Of a DNA stretch of 64,000 bases, positions 17,797 to 28,436 are shown piece after piece. The position numbers and the translations under genes were made by a program. The stretch comes from an uncultured Bacteroidales bacterium (GTDB taxonomy: Bacteria; Bacteroidota; Bacteroidia; Bacteroidales; UBA932), in assembly GCA_947302175.1 (NCBI GenBank), contig CAMYVB010000005.1:1-64000 (forward strand), given 5' to 3'. The first letter of the stretch is position 1; each line of letters begins with the position of its first letter. The notes beneath the pieces are model-generated. The model ran no database searches and was not told the origin of the DNA. It saw only the letters and a program-made list of their open reading frames with translations.

Positions 17797-17881
17797 ATTT
17801 GGATGATAAATAAGTTCCTTATTTAAGCCCCGAAAGTTACTCTTTTTTTATCTAAAAGTGAAGAAAAAAACGCAAAAAGAA

Positions 17882-17917
17882 AGCCCCCGGACCGTGTAAT
17901 AGTGAGCCGGGGGCTAA
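17882..17917 (-). terminator. Rho-independent terminator for the FadL-like gene
   Basis: AGCCCCCGG...CCGGGGGCT, T-rich on the minus-strand downstream side. Confidence 0.75.
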
Positions 17918-17936
17918 AGTGTCGTTCAAGAAGGAA

Positions 17937-19508
17937 TCAGAACCTCCATCCGAAGGTTACAAGGGCGTCGACGGTGCGCTTGCGAAGGGCCACTTCGGGT
18001 GAAGGAGCATTGTCGATATAGTTCTCGTAAGGGTAGAACCAAGTGTCGGGATGCCTGGTGTAACGGAGCGAGAAGTCGCAGAAGAAGGAGCGGGGGGAGC
18101 TGTAGCCCAGGCCGCAGCTCAGGGCGTGAGTTGCGTCGTTGACTCCGCTGCTTTCCCTGTAATTCTTGAAATTGTATCCGGCCCTGAGGGAGAGGGCGTC
18201 GGTAAGAAGGAGTTCTGCACCAATCCTGAGGTGGTTGGTCACGCCCGCGTTGTTCTTGATGTAGCGGTTGTCCTCTTCGAAGGGGTCGCTGCCCCAGTTG
18301 GACTCAAGCTCGCTGAACCTCATGGACTTGAAATCCATCCTTTCCCAGTCCACGGAGATGAGGCCCCTGTTGGCGAAAGTGTAAGCTGCGCCGAGACTGT
18401 AGGAGAAGGGAGTGGTGATATTGTAGGAGTAGCGGCCTTCGGGAGTCTCGCCCGAGAAGCTGTCGTGAGTGAAAACACAGTCTGCGTCCCACATCCACTC
18501 TTCGTTCATGGTGATGAGGGTAGGGCTCTGGATGGCGGCGCCTATGCGAAGCCCTTTCGTGGGCAGCCAGATGAATCCGGCCTTGGCATAGATGCCGGAG
18601 CCGTTGGCGTTGAGCGTGAAGCGCTGGCGGCCTTCCTTCCAGAAGGTCTTGTTCCCGTCCATCTCTATTTCAAAGTCATTGAAGTTTACGGCGCTTTCGT
18701 GCTGGTTCAGGGACTCGGAATACTTGATGGAAGGCATGCCCAGGTTGAAACCGAAGTAGAAATTGTCGTTGACATTGAAGGCGGCGTTCATGATTATATC
18801 CTGCTTGGCGCCTTTACGCTGGCGGTAGTACTCCTGATAGATGGGGCCGCACAGGCCTATGGTTTCGTCGGGGAAGCGTTTCTCGGTGGAGCCGATGTAA
18901 TCGTTGTATTGATCCTCATATGCGATGAGTCCGGTCCTGTAGTTCAGCACGTCGGTCCACTTGACGCCTGAATTATAGGCACTGCTGCCGTCCAGGACGT
19001 CGGGATTGACACCGTTGGTGTAATAGGCCGATTCGCCCATGAAGGAGGTGTCGTGCTGGGTGCCTCCGGTGCTGAAGGTCTCGTTGTAGGTGTTGGTGCC
19101 GTTGATGACTACGCCGAAGGCCATGTTGCGGATACCGTATTTGCGGCCGGTATCGAAATTGACGACTATGCCGCCGTTGGGGAATCCGAAACGGGTGTTG
19201 CGCTGCTTCGTCACATCGCCGAATACGTCGCTGCCTCCTATTGCGGAATAGGCTGCGCCCATAGTGCTGATGCTGAGGCCGGGAGTGATAGTGATCTGCG
19301 AATAGCCGGCAACTGCGGAACCGGCAGGGTTGATGCCCACCGAGCCGAGATCGCCGCCGACGGCAGCCAGGGCGTTGCCCATGGCCATTGAGCGGGCGGT
19401 GCCGACGTAGTTGTAGTCGGAGTAGCTGATGGCTTCGTACATGGTCTGCGCGCCGGCGGTAAAGGCCACCAGACACATTGACAATGCGATAGTTAGGTAT
19501 TTTTTCAT
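17937..19508 (-). CDS. FadL/OmpP1/TodX-like outer membrane beta-barrel protein
   Basis: 523 aa; signal peptide; GTARSMAMGNALAAVGGDLGSVGINPAGSA; C-terminal aromatic FGWRF. Confidence 0.8.
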   Translation of the reverse strand: MKKYLTIALSMCLVAFTAGAQTMYEAISYSDYNYVGTARSMAMGNALAAVGGDLGSVGINPAGSAVAGYSQITITPGLSISTMGAAYSAIGGSDVFGDVTKQRNTRFGFPNGGIVVNFDTGRKYGIRNMAFGVVINGTNTYNETFSTGGTQHDTSFMGESAYYTNGVNPDVLDGSSAYNSGVKWTDVLNYRTGLIAYEDQYNDYIGSTEKRFPDETIGLCGPIYQEYYRQRKGAKQDIIMNAAFNVNDNFYFGFNLGMPSIKYSESLNQHESAVNFNDFEIEMDGNKTFWKEGRQRFTLNANGSGIYAKAGFIWLPTKGLRIGAAIQSPTLITMNEEWMWDADCVFTHDSFSGETPEGRYSYNITTPFSYSLGAAYTFANRGLISVDWERMDFKSMRFSELESNWGSDPFEEDNRYIKNNAGVTNHLRIGAELLLTDALSLRAGYNFKNYRESSGVNDATHALSCGLGYSSPRSFFCDFSLRYTRHPDTWFYPYENYIDNAPSPEVALRKRTVDALVTFGWRF

Positions 19509-19580
19509 AACTTCAAGTTTTTCGGTGCTGATTATATAAGAGCAGCCCCGGGCGGGCTGCTCTGGAAATGTCTTGGAAAT

Positions 19581-20771
19581 TTATCTGCGGTGTCCGCCGC
19601 CGCCACCACTCGAGCCGCCGGAGAAACCTCCGCCTGAGCTGTGGCCTCCGCCGGAGAATCCGCCGCCCGAGCTGCTGCCTCCGCTGAAGGAGGAACCACT
19701 GCTGCGAGAGAAGCTACTGCTGCTGCGGGAAGAGCCGCTGTAGCCGGAGGATGAACTCCTGCTGCCGCTGTAGGAGGAAGATGAAGAGGAGGAAGACGAG
19801 AAGGAGGATCCTGCTGCGGGACGGGAGTAGGAGGAGCTCCTGCGGGCGGAAGAAGAACTGCCCTCAGAGCTACTGCGTGTAGCGCTGCTGCTTGCTGCCG
19901 AGGAGGCCCTGCTGCCCGATGACACGGAAGAGGAAGACCTTGTCGTGGCGCTGGTAGCAGCGCCGGAGCGCCTCGTGGTGGGTGAATCGCCGAAAGTGGA
20001 ACGACGGGTCTGATAGGCGCCGGTGGAACGGGTGGTTGCACTCCCGGAAGGTGACATCTGGCCCATGGATGAGGAGCGGGAGGCGTGGATTACGCCGCTG
20101 CTGCTGCCTCCGTGGGGGCCAAAGCCGTCGTGGTGACCGTGGTGGCCGTGGTGACCGCCGGGGCCGAAACCGTGGCCGTGATGCCTGCGGGGGCCGCCCC
20201 AGGTGTATCCCCAAGCCCAGTAGTCATGGTAATACCAGCCCCAGGGGCTGTACCAACTGTAATCCCAGAAGGGGTCGAACCAGGGGTCCCAATACCATGA
20301 GCTGTAGTACCAGGGGCTGTACCAGGAACTGTAATACCAGGGACTGTGCCAACCCCAATAACCGTAGTGCCAGGGGCTGCCGTACCAATAACTGCTCCAG
20401 GGGCCGCCCCATCCGTAGCGCGAATAGGGGCCGAACCATCCGTACGACCCTGCCCAGGGGCTGTCCCAGCCGTAGTCGTCGAGGAGTGTCATTGTGGCAG
20501 TCGTGTCCTGCCAGTTGAAGCGGAAGAGGGCCGCTTTGTTCTCAGGGATGTATAGGGTGTCGACAGGACCCTTCGAAAGGAGTACACCGTTGCCGCGCGT
20601 CTTGGCGACGAGGGCTGTGGCGTCGTTGAGGACGGATTTGTCCAGGGAGACAGGCTCGCGGGACGAGTAGACGCCGTCCTGAAATCTCTGCCCGTTATCC
20701 GAGTAGCGGGCCGTAGCGCACGATGCAAGCATCAGCGCTGCGCAAATAATCAGTGTCAAATGCTTTTTCAT
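19581..20771 (-). CDS. Low-complexity lipoprotein (Trp/Tyr-rich, His/Gly-rich, Ser-rich and Gly-rich blocks)
   Basis: Lipobox-like [40 protein letters not shown]...; tail [19 protein letters not shown]. Confidence 0.75.
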   Translation of the reverse strand: MKKHLTLIICAALMLASCATARYSDNGQRFQDGVYSSREPVSLDKSVLNDATALVAKTRGNGVLLSKGPVDTLYIPENKAALFRFNWQDTTATMTLLDDYGWDSPWAGSYGWFGPYSRYGWGGPWSSYWYGSPWHYGYWGWHSPWYYSSWYSPWYYSSWYWDPWFDPFWDYSWYSPWGWYYHDYWAWGYTWGGPRRHHGHGFGPGGHHGHHGHHDGFGPHGGSSSGVIHASRSSSMGQMSPSGSATTRSTGAYQTRRSTFGDSPTTRRSGAATSATTRSSSSVSSGSRASSAASSSATRSSSEGSSSSARRSSSYSRPAAGSSFSSSSSSSSSYSGSRSSSSGYSGSSRSSSSFSRSSGSSFSGGSSSGGGFSGGGHSSGGGFSGGSSGGGGGHRR

Positions 20772-20794
20772 GGTCTGCTCTCTTAAAATTATCG

Positions 20795-20802
20795 TATATT
20801 TG
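20795..20802 (+). promoter_or_regulatory. -7 box TATATTTG upstream of proS
   Basis: Matches TAnnTTTG about 40 bp upstream of the proS ATG. Confidence 0.6.
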
Positions 20803-20841
20803 CACAAAAATAACAAAAAACATCAATACAAAAAGAATACC

Positions 20842-22320
20842 ATGGCAAAAGACGTCACTTCACGCGCTGAAAACTATTCCCAGTGGTACAACGACCTCGT
20901 GGTAAAGGCCGATCTGGCAGAGCAGTCCTCCGTACGCGGCTGCATGGTCATCAAGCCCTACGGCTATGCGATCTGGGAGAAAATGCAGTCGCAGCTGGAT
21001 GCAATGTTCAAAAAGACAGGCGTGCAGAACGCATATTTCCCCCTCTTCATCCCCAAATCGTTCTTCTCGCGCGAGGCTGAGCACGTGGCGGGTTTCGCCA
21101 AGGAGTGCGCAGTGGTCACGCACCACCGCCTGATGAACGACCCCGACGGCAAGGGCGTCGTCGTGGACCCCGATGCAAAGCTCGAAGAGGAACTGATCGT
21201 GCGTCCCACTTCCGAGACCATCATATGGAGTACATATAAGAATTGGATAACTTCCTGGCGCGACCTCCCCATCCTGTGCAACCAGTGGTGCAACGTCGTG
21301 CGCTGGGAAATGCGCACCCGCCTCTTCCTCAGGACAGCCGAGTTCCTCTGGCAGGAGGGACACACCGCGCACGAGACCGCCGAGGAGGCTCAGGCCAAGG
21401 CTGAGGAGATGGTGCATGTCTATGCAGACTTCGCCCGCAATTACATGGCCCTGCCCGTAATCGTCGGTCACAAGAGCCCCAACGAGCGCTTCGCAGGCGC
21501 CCTCGACACCCTCACCATCGAGGCTATGATGCAGGACGGCAAGGCCCTTCAGGCCGGCACATCGCACTTCCTGGGCCAGAATTTCGCCAAGTCGTTCGAC
21601 GTAAGGTTCACCGACAAGCAGGGTCAGCAGCAGTTCGTATGGGCCACTTCCTGGGGCGTGAGCACCCGCCTCATGGGCGCCCTCATCATGGCTCACGGCG
21701 ACGATAATGGCCTCGTGCTGCCTCCCGCCCTCGCTCCCATCCAGGTCGTGATGGTCCCCATCTTCAAGACCGACGAGGAGAGGGACGCCGTCGTCGAGAA
21801 GATGAAGGAAGTCAAAGCGGCCCTCGAGGCCCTCGGCCACAGCGTCAAGATCGACGAGCGCGACACCCTGCGCCCCGGCTTCAAGTTCGCCGAGTGGGAG
21901 CTCAAGGGCGTGCCCGTGCGCATAGCGATGGGCCCCCGCGACCTCCAGAACGGCACCGCCGAAGTCCATCGCCGCGACACCCTCGAGAAGATGTCCGTCA
22001 GCGTCGAAGGCATAGACCGCTATGTCCACGACCTCCTCGACTCCATCCAGAAGGGCATTTACGAAAAGGCAGCCAATTACAGGGATGCCAACATACGCAA
22101 GTGCGACGACTGGGAGGAGTTCAAGACCGAAATCCAGAGGGGCGGCTTCCTCCTCTGCCACTGGGACGGCACTCCCGAGACCGAGCAGAAGATCAAGGAC
22201 GAGACCAAGGCCACTATTCGCTGCATCCCCGTGGACACCATCGAGAGCGACGGCCCCGGCAAGTGCATATACTCCGGCAAACCCTCCGGGGGCCGCGTAG
22301 TTTTCGCTATTTCGTACTAA
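20842..22320 (+). CDS. proS: Prolyl-tRNA synthetase, short archaeal/eukaryote-type
   Basis: [46 protein letters not shown]...[10 protein letters not shown]...[24 protein letters not shown]. Confidence 0.95.
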   Translation: MAKDVTSRAENYSQWYNDLVVKADLAEQSSVRGCMVIKPYGYAIWEKMQSQLDAMFKKTGVQNAYFPLFIPKSFFSREAEHVAGFAKECAVVTHHRLMNDPDGKGVVVDPDAKLEEELIVRPTSETIIWSTYKNWITSWRDLPILCNQWCNVVRWEMRTRLFLRTAEFLWQEGHTAHETAEEAQAKAEEMVHVYADFARNYMALPVIVGHKSPNERFAGALDTLTIEAMMQDGKALQAGTSHFLGQNFAKSFDVRFTDKQGQQQFVWATSWGVSTRLMGALIMAHGDDNGLVLPPALAPIQVVMVPIFKTDEERDAVVEKMKEVKAALEALGHSVKIDERDTLRPGFKFAEWELKGVPVRIAMGPRDLQNGTAEVHRRDTLEKMSVSVEGIDRYVHDLLDSIQKGIYEKAANYRDANIRKCDDWEEFKTEIQRGGFLLCHWDGTPETEQKIKDETKATIRCIPVDTIESDGPGKCIYSGKPSGGRVVFAISY

Positions 22321-22332
22321 AGTTTTCAGGCC

Positions 22333-23382
22333 ATGAAACGCTTGCTGACCTCCTTCTTGGCGGCGCTCAGTCTGCCTCTTTTCCCTGCCTTTGCCCAAAG
22401 CAACGTGCAGGATGTCGCCGCAGCTGCAGCAGCCGCCGTGCAGGCGGCCGAGACTGTCCAGGACGCCCCGGCCAAAGCCAACTACTGGACGCGCTCCATA
22501 AAGTTTGATTTCGGCATAACCAACACCTCGCTCTCCAACTGGGCGGCAGGCGGCACCGACCAGCTGGCCATCAGCACCGGTTACGACGGCAATGCAAACT
22601 ACAAGAAGGGCCTGATGTTCTGGAACAACCGCCTCCAGATGGACTTCGGTTTCTTCGCCACCTCCGACAAGCCGGTAATCCAGAAGAGCAAGGACCGCTT
22701 CTATCTGGACAGCAAGTGGGGCTACAAGGCATCCGAAAAATCCAAAGTGGCTTTCTCGGCCATGTTCAACTTCCGCACCCAGTTCACTGCCACCTACAAG
22801 TTCGTGACTCCCAGCGGCGAGAATCCCGGGTACGATGAGTGGATGGCGGTGGCCCAGCTAAAGTCAGGTTTCCTTTCTCCCGCCTATACAGACCTCTCCA
22901 TAGGTCTTGACTGGGAGCCTTGGAAATGGCTCAGCATTAATGCATCCCCGCTCACCGGAGGTTTCACCATAGTCCGCACGCCCGAGCTGAGAAAGTCCTA
23001 CAGTATGCCCCTCAAACCCGAGTACGAGGACTACGAGGGCATAATCACCCCCGACATGTACAGGGCGGGCCGCTTCGAGCTCGGTGCCAAGATTGCCACC
23101 AACATAAAGGTCACTATCAACGAGCGTCTGAGCGGTGAGACCCAGTTCACGGTCTTTTCCGATTATCTCTCCCAGTTCCAGACCCGTGTGAACTGGGACG
23201 CAAAGGTGGTGTGGAAACTCACCAAGCATTTCGCCTTCACCTTCCAGAGCTGGCTCATCTACGACCCCAGGGTGCTAATTGACGGCACGCAGAGAGTCCA
23301 GTTCAAGGAATACCTGACTTTGAACTATACCCACACCTTCATGCCCCGTTCAAGGGCGGCGCGCCAGAAGGCCTCCAAGTGA
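22333..23382 (+). CDS. DUF3078-type secreted/outer-membrane protein
   Basis: 349 aa; signal peptide; NTSLSNWAAGGTDQLAISTGYDGNANYKKGLMFWNNRLQMDFG. Confidence 0.75.
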   Translation: MKRLLTSFLAALSLPLFPAFAQSNVQDVAAAAAAAVQAAETVQDAPAKANYWTRSIKFDFGITNTSLSNWAAGGTDQLAISTGYDGNANYKKGLMFWNNRLQMDFGFFATSDKPVIQKSKDRFYLDSKWGYKASEKSKVAFSAMFNFRTQFTATYKFVTPSGENPGYDEWMAVAQLKSGFLSPAYTDLSIGLDWEPWKWLSINASPLTGGFTIVRTPELRKSYSMPLKPEYEDYEGIITPDMYRAGRFELGAKIATNIKVTINERLSGETQFTVFSDYLSQFQTRVNWDAKVVWKLTKHFAFTFQSWLIYDPRVLIDGTQRVQFKEYLTLNYTHTFMPRSRAARQKASK

Positions 23383-24611
23383 TGAAGATACTCATTGCAG
23401 TGAGCGGAGGCGTCGATTCGATGTTTCTCCTTGAAAACGCAGCCCGGTTCTTTCCGGGCTCCGTTGTTGCTGCTGCCCACTGCAATTTTCACCTCCGAGG
23501 GGAAGAATCCGACGGCGATGAGAGATTTGTGCGCCGCGTCTGTCACGAAAAGGGCATCCTTCTGTATGTCAAGGATTTCGATACTGCCGCTTATGCTTCA
23601 GGGCATGGTGTCAGCATAGAGATGGCCGCCCGCGACCTTCGTTATTCGTGGTTCGCTCAAATCTGCGCCGACTATGGGTTCGACGCCGTAGCCGTGGCGC
23701 ATAATGCCGATGACGATGCCGAGACCATGATGCTCAATCTCCTTCGCGGCACAGGCACGAGAGGCCTTTGCGGCATGGCCCCTTCGTCCGAAAGCAATTC
23801 GGTGCGGCTTTTAAGGCCCATGCTGGGTATTCCTCGCTCTGAAATTGAAAAATGGATGCGGGAAAACGGCAGGCAGTGGAGGGAAGACAGCAGCAACGCC
23901 GGGACTGACTACAAGCGCAACAAGCTGCGCCACAAGGTGTTTCCCGTATTTAAAGAGATTAATCCCTCATGTCTTTCTGCGCTTTCAAAGGCGAGAGAGC
24001 ACATCGCTCAGGTCGATTCAATAGCTCAGGATTATTGTCAGTCTGCAAAGGAAAAGATAGCGGACAAAGACGGCAGGATAATATGCTCGGAGCTTCTTAA
24101 GTTCAAGCACTGGCGCTACCTTCTTTTCCGTCTCACCGAGTCTTGCGGGATTGATGAATCCACGCTCGAGAGTCTCGCCAAGGCCATCTCCGACGGCAAT
24201 CCCGAAACCCGCCGCTTTGGGGGAATGACTCTTTCCCGCGGAATCCTCTCCAAAGAAGAGGAGAGCGCCTCCGGAGAAGTCAGATGCGAAATTATCCCTT
24301 TCACCCCTGAAATCAATCTCAAGGCAGGAGATGGCGTGCTCTATCTGGATGCCGCCCTCTTCGAAGGGCAGAAGCCTGTTGTGCGCCCCTGCCGCCCAGG
24401 GGACTGGATGATTCCGTTCGGCATGAAGGGAAGGAAGAAACTGAGCGATCTTTTCACCGACCTCAAATTCTCTCCTGCCGACAAGGCTCGGGCCATGGTT
24501 GTGGAATATCCCGGGCAGGAAGGAAGGGTGGCGGCTCTTGCCGGAGTGAGGATGGACGACAGCCTTCGGGTTACTGAAAAAACCACAAAACTTCTACTAG
24601 TTAGGATTTGA
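23379..24611 (+). CDS. tilS: tRNA(Ile)-lysidine synthase
   Basis: ILIAVSGGVDSMFLLENAARFF...AAHCNFHLRGEESDGDE...AHNADDDAETMMLNLLRGTGTRGLCGM. Confidence 0.95.
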   Translation: MMKILIAVSGGVDSMFLLENAARFFPGSVVAAAHCNFHLRGEESDGDERFVRRVCHEKGILLYVKDFDTAAYASGHGVSIEMAARDLRYSWFAQICADYGFDAVAVAHNADDDAETMMLNLLRGTGTRGLCGMAPSSESNSVRLLRPMLGIPRSEIEKWMRENGRQWREDSSNAGTDYKRNKLRHKVFPVFKEINPSCLSALSKAREHIAQVDSIAQDYCQSAKEKIADKDGRIICSELLKFKHWRYLLFRLTESCGIDESTLESLAKAISDGNPETRRFGGMTLSRGILSKEEESASGEVRCEIIPFTPEINLKAGDGVLYLDAALFEGQKPVVRPCRPGDWMIPFGMKGRKKLSDLFTDLKFSPADKARAMVVEYPGQEGRVAALAGVRMDDSLRVTEKTTKLLLVRI

Positions 24612-24651
24612 TGAGTTTTTCACGTACTTTTGTGTAAACAAGCATTAAGTC

Positions 24652-25464
24652 ATGAAAAAATCATCCGGAATCCTCTTAGCGGCCCTTTTGGCGCTTTCAT
24701 TAATTCCCGCCCGCGCCCAGTCCCATCCTTCGGACAACTACAAAATCGGCGTAGCCGGTTATTCCTACCGCAAGTTCAGTCTCGAGCAGACTCTTGAATT
24801 CCTCAAGAGTATGGATGTCAAGTACTTCTCCGTCAAGGACTGGTGGCTGCCCCTCGACGCCACGCAGGAGCAGATTGATTCTTTCAAGGCAAAATGCGCC
24901 GAGTACGGCATCGAAGGCTACACCCTAGGCCCCATCTACATGAAAAGCGAGGCCGAAGTGGACCGCGCCTTCGATTATGCTTCACGCTACGGAGTGAAGA
25001 TGTTCCTCGGCGTCCCCGATTATGACCTCCTTCCCTATGTAATTGAAAAGGTAAAGCAGACGGGCATCAAGGTCGCCATACATACCCACGGCCCCGACGG
25101 CGCCGCCTTCCCCGACATACGCACCATCGTCGAAATGGTCAAGGACCCTTCGCTCGGCGTCGGCTGCTGCATGGACCTCGGCCATTCCTTCCGCTCCGGC
25201 TACGATCCCGCGAAGGACATCCTCAAGTACAGCAAGTGGATTTACGACATCCACATCAAGGATGAGACCGACGCTTCCAAGAAAGGCTGGACCTGGGAGA
25301 TGGGCCGCGGCAAAATGGATCTTGTCGCAATCGTGAAGGCCCTTAAGAAAGTGAAGTATGACGGTGTTATCTCCGTCGAGTTCGAAAAGAACGGCGACAA
25401 TCCCCATCCCGGCATAGCCGAATCCGTCGGCTACCTTCGCGGAGTCATGGACGCGGTTAAATAA
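24652..25464 (+). CDS. Secreted sugar phosphate isomerase/epimerase (AP endonuclease-2-like TIM barrel)
   Basis: Signal peptide; VAIHTHGPDG...GVGCCMDLGHSFRSG...WIYDIHIKDET...GVISVEFEKN. Confidence 0.8.
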   Translation: MKKSSGILLAALLALSLIPARAQSHPSDNYKIGVAGYSYRKFSLEQTLEFLKSMDVKYFSVKDWWLPLDATQEQIDSFKAKCAEYGIEGYTLGPIYMKSEAEVDRAFDYASRYGVKMFLGVPDYDLLPYVIEKVKQTGIKVAIHTHGPDGAAFPDIRTIVEMVKDPSLGVGCCMDLGHSFRSGYDPAKDILKYSKWIYDIHIKDETDASKKGWTWEMGRGKMDLVAIVKALKKVKYDGVISVEFEKNGDNPHPGIAESVGYLRGVMDAVK

Positions 25465-25472
25465 AGCGAGCC

Positions 25473-26042
25473 ATGGAAGAAAACAGGAAGTCACTATTTG
25501 CCGGCATCCTCATAGGGCTTGGCGCATGCGGTTTTCTCGCTCTCGGGGGTATACCCGGAGCAGTCATTTTTGCCTTCGGCTTGATTACGGTCGTCCTTTC
25601 GGGCACGCCGCTTTATACCGGCAGGGCCGGGGTCATGAAAGAAATCGGCCCCCTTGCCGCCATATGGCTTTTCAATGTGCTGGGCTGCATCCTGCTGGGT
25701 CTTATGATGAAGGCCCTTGGCGGTGAAGCTGTGGAAAGGGCCCGGAGCGTAGTGGCGGGGCGTCTTGCTCAAGGACCTGCGAGGGCTTTCCTCAGGGCCG
25801 TGGGCTGCGGTCTTATCATCGATATCGCCGTGTGGCTCTACAGGGAGACAAAGAACATTCTTCCCGTCCTTTTCGGAGTCCCGCTGTTCATACTCTGCGG
25901 CTTCTACCATTCCATCGCCGATGTAGTTTATCTTGTCGCGGCATGGAAATGGTCGCCCGCCATCCTTTGGTATTATCCTCTCATAGTATTAGGCAATTAC
26001 GCCGGATGCAACGTCAGAAGGGTAGTGCTGGGAAGCAAGTAA
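25473..26042 (+). CDS. Compact divergent FNT (formate/nitrite transporter)-like membrane protein
   Basis: 189 aa, about five to six hydrophobic segments; LSGTPLYTGRAG, LFGVPLFILCGFYHSIADVVYL, VLGNYAGCNV resemble FNT motifs. Confidence 0.6.
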   Translation: MEENRKSLFAGILIGLGACGFLALGGIPGAVIFAFGLITVVLSGTPLYTGRAGVMKEIGPLAAIWLFNVLGCILLGLMMKALGGEAVERARSVVAGRLAQGPARAFLRAVGCGLIIDIAVWLYRETKNILPVLFGVPLFILCGFYHSIADVVYLVAAWKWSPAILWYYPLIVLGNYAGCNVRRVVLGSK

Positions 26043-26046
26043 TAGC

Positions 26047-26700
26047 CTAAGGAAAAAGATAGGCCGAACACTCAGGGCCTTCGCCGAAAAGAAGGTCTAT
26101 GGCCGAAAGGCCCGGGACGAATCCGTGTTTGTGGGAAAATACCTGATAATATGTCCTTCCGCTGATGTAGTTAATACTCTCCGGAAGGGCTTTTTTCGGG
26201 TGGAGATTGAAGCGAAAGTCATCACCCTTCTCTTTTGAGGGAGATAATTCAAACGTCTCAGTGACATTCCATTCCACGGGAAGGCCGAGTTTCGAGGCGA
26301 GCCACTGCGTGAGCCTGATATCCAGGTCCCAGAGGGCCGAAGGCCTTGACTCCAGAATGGAAAAGAGCGAATCGCGGTAGTGGTCGTAGAAAGGCGCGCT
26401 GTGGTATGCGGAATCGAGCGTCCTTAGCGCCCTTTCCAGCCAGGGGGTGGAATAATCCACTTTTATTTCCCTTATCGGGAGGGAAAAGGTCCCGTTCTCG
26501 TGCACCACGGGCACGGTGATGCTTTCCGCGCCGTGGGCGGCGCCTATAAGGCTTCTGTTGCGCCAGCTCTGCTTCTGGTAGTTTTCGCATCCTTCCATCC
26601 AAACCCTGGCGGGAGCAAGAGCCCCGCCGTCAAATGATATCCCTTTCGCAATGGCTGCGAAATACTCGACCGGGGGAAGGAATGCGGCGCTGAGTAACAC
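26047..26700 (-). CDS. WbqC-like family protein (probable GTG start at 26700)
   Basis: LLSAAFLPPVEYFAAIAKG...YQKQSWRNRSLIGAAHGAESITVPV. Confidence 0.75.
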   Translation of the reverse strand: MLLSAAFLPPVEYFAAIAKGISFDGGALAPARVWMEGCENYQKQSWRNRSLIGAAHGAESITVPVVHENGTFSLPIREIKVDYSTPWLERALRTLDSAYHSAPFYDHYRDSLFSILESRPSALWDLDIRLTQWLASKLGLPVEWNVTETFELSPSKEKGDDFRFNLHPKKALPESINYISGRTYYQVFSHKHGFVPGLSAIDLLFGEGPECSAYLFP

Positions 26701-26708
26701 GGGAGTCG

Positions 26709-27518
26709 CTATTCGCCGGAACTCTTGAGGGCGTCGTAGCCCCTTACGATGCCGCGCTTGGAGTTGCGGATGAAGGAGAGTATCTCGTCCCTTTCCTCGC
26801 TGCGGGGGAAACCGGCTTCGACCTTGGCGCATCCGTCGGAAATGTTTAGCCCCTGGAAATAAATGGACTCGTACATGTCCTTAATGTCGCGTATGGTTTC
26901 GGAGGAGAAGTTGCGGCGCCTCAGGCCAACGAGGTTGACGCCCTCGAAGCACAGGGGCTCGCGGCCGCATATGGAGTAGGGCGGGATGTCCTTGGACACC
27001 TTGCAGCCGCCGCCTATCATTGCGTGCTTGCCAATGTGGCAGAACTGGTGGACGACGGTGCTGCCGCCGATGATGGCCCAGTCGTCGACGTCGGCCTCGC
27101 CTGCAAGGCCGACGTAGCTCACGAGGATGCAGTGCTCGCCGACGCAGCAGTCGTGGGCCACGTGGACGTAGGACATTATGAGGGTGTTGCTCCCAATCCT
27201 CGTCACGCCCTTGCCGCTGGCGCGGGTGCCGCGGTTGATGGTGGCGCATTCGCGTATGTTGACGTTGTCACCTATATCGACATAGGTCACTTCGCCTTCG
27301 AACTTGAGGTCCTGGGGTATGGCGCCGATGACGGCTCCGGGCCATACGTGGCAGTTCCTGCCCATCCTGACATAGGGGTAGATGACGGCGTGCGGCTCTA
27401 TTATGCAGCCGTCGCCGATTTCGACACCGGCGTCGATATAAGCAAAGGGCCCGACCTGCACGTCCTCGCCGAGGATGGCGTCAGGGTCTACATAGGCTGA
27501 AGGGTGTATGTTGGTCAT
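26709..27518 (-). CDS. lpxA: Acyl-ACP--UDP-N-acetylglucosamine O-acyltransferase
   Basis: MTNIHPSAYVDPDAILGEDVQVGPFAYIDAGVEIGDGCIIEPHAVI; hexapeptide repeats. Confidence 0.95.
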   Translation of the reverse strand: MTNIHPSAYVDPDAILGEDVQVGPFAYIDAGVEIGDGCIIEPHAVIYPYVRMGRNCHVWPGAVIGAIPQDLKFEGEVTYVDIGDNVNIRECATINRGTRASGKGVTRIGSNTLIMSYVHVAHDCCVGEHCILVSYVGLAGEADVDDWAIIGGSTVVHQFCHIGKHAMIGGGCKVSKDIPPYSICGREPLCFEGVNLVGLRRRNFSSETIRDIKDMYESIYFQGLNISDGCAKVEAGFPRSEERDEILSFIRNSKRGIVRGYDALKSSGE

Positions 27519-27521
27519 AGT

Positions 27522-28436
27522 TTAACGCTTGATTGATTTCAGTATTGCTGCCGCTGCGCGGGTGTTGAGCGCGTGGCCGGGCTTGTAGGCTTCGACCTTT
27601 ACCAGAGGGTAACCGCCGCTGAGGCGTATGTCGCCTATGAGGTCGAGGAGCTTGTGGCGGCCGGCTTCGTTGGGGAAGCGCAGGGTCTGGTGCTCAAGGT
27701 AGCCGCCGGGGGTTACGGATATGGTGTCCTTGCCAAGGAACGCGGCCAGCTGCTCGAGTTCGCCCGGGGAAGGGGTGCTGTCCACTATTACAAGGGCGTT
27801 GGAGGCGTCGCCGCCCTTAACGAGCCCTTCCCTGAGAAGGAAGGTTATTTCGTGGAGGAAGACGAAGGTCCTGCAGGGGGCAATTTCGCCCGCGTAGTCC
27901 TCGCCCGGGCGCCATGAGGCTTCCTGGACTCCGATGACTGGGGAGGAGAAGTCGATGCGGGAGTTGATGCTCAGAGTGTCCGCGGGCGTGACGCGGATGT
28001 AGCCGCCGCTCACGGGGTCGGTGACTTCCACTTCGTGCTTTATTTCAAGCCATTTCCTTTCCGCTTCCTGGGCGGGGATGGAGTCTTTGGAGAAGGCTTC
28101 GACGTAGGGGAGGGCGCTGCCGTCCAGTATGGGCACTTCGGGGCCGTCTATTTCGATAACGGCGTTGTCCACTCCGAGACCGGTGAGGGCAGACATTATG
28201 TGCTCTATCGTGCCCACGGTTGCCTGCCCCTGAGTGATGCGGGTGCTGCGGGAAGTGTCGCTGACTCTGTCTGCAAGGGCGGGAATGACGGCGTCTGGCC
28301 CTATATCAGTCCTTATGAAGCAGATGCCGCTGCCTGCCGGGGCGCCCTTGACGCTCATGCGGGAATAGCGGCCCGTGTGTAGACCTTTGCCTTCGAAATG
28401 GTATTCGCCTTTGAGTGTGTGCTGCTTAATGGTCAT
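27522..28436 (-). CDS. lpxC: UDP-3-O-acyl-N-acetylglucosamine deacetylase (standalone)
   Basis: [27 protein letters not shown]...[35 protein letters not shown]...[12 protein letters not shown]. Confidence 0.95.
   Translation of the reverse strand: MTIKQHTLKGEYHFEGKGLHTGRYSRMSVKGAPAGSGICFIRTDIGPDAVIPALADRVSDTSRSTRITQGQATVGTIEHIMSALTGLGVDNAVIEIDGPEVPILDGSALPYVEAFSKDSIPAQEAERKWLEIKHEVEVTDPVSGGYIRVTPADTLSINSRIDFSSPVIGVQEASWRPGEDYAGEIAPCRTFVFLHEITFLLREGLVKGGDASNALVIVDSTPSPGELEQLAAFLGKDTISVTPGGYLEHQTLRFPNEAGRHKLLDLIGDIRLSGGYPLVKVEAYKPGHALNTRAAAAILKSIKR

Noticed and set aside
20860-22398. 512-aa ORF antisense to proS
   Set aside because: Same codon-bias artefact; plus strand is a full ProS
26701-26832. 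N-terminal extension of the WbqC-like ORF
   Set aside because: Overlaps the 3' end of lpxA and is Arg/Gln-rich non-homologous sequence; a GTG start at 26700 fits better
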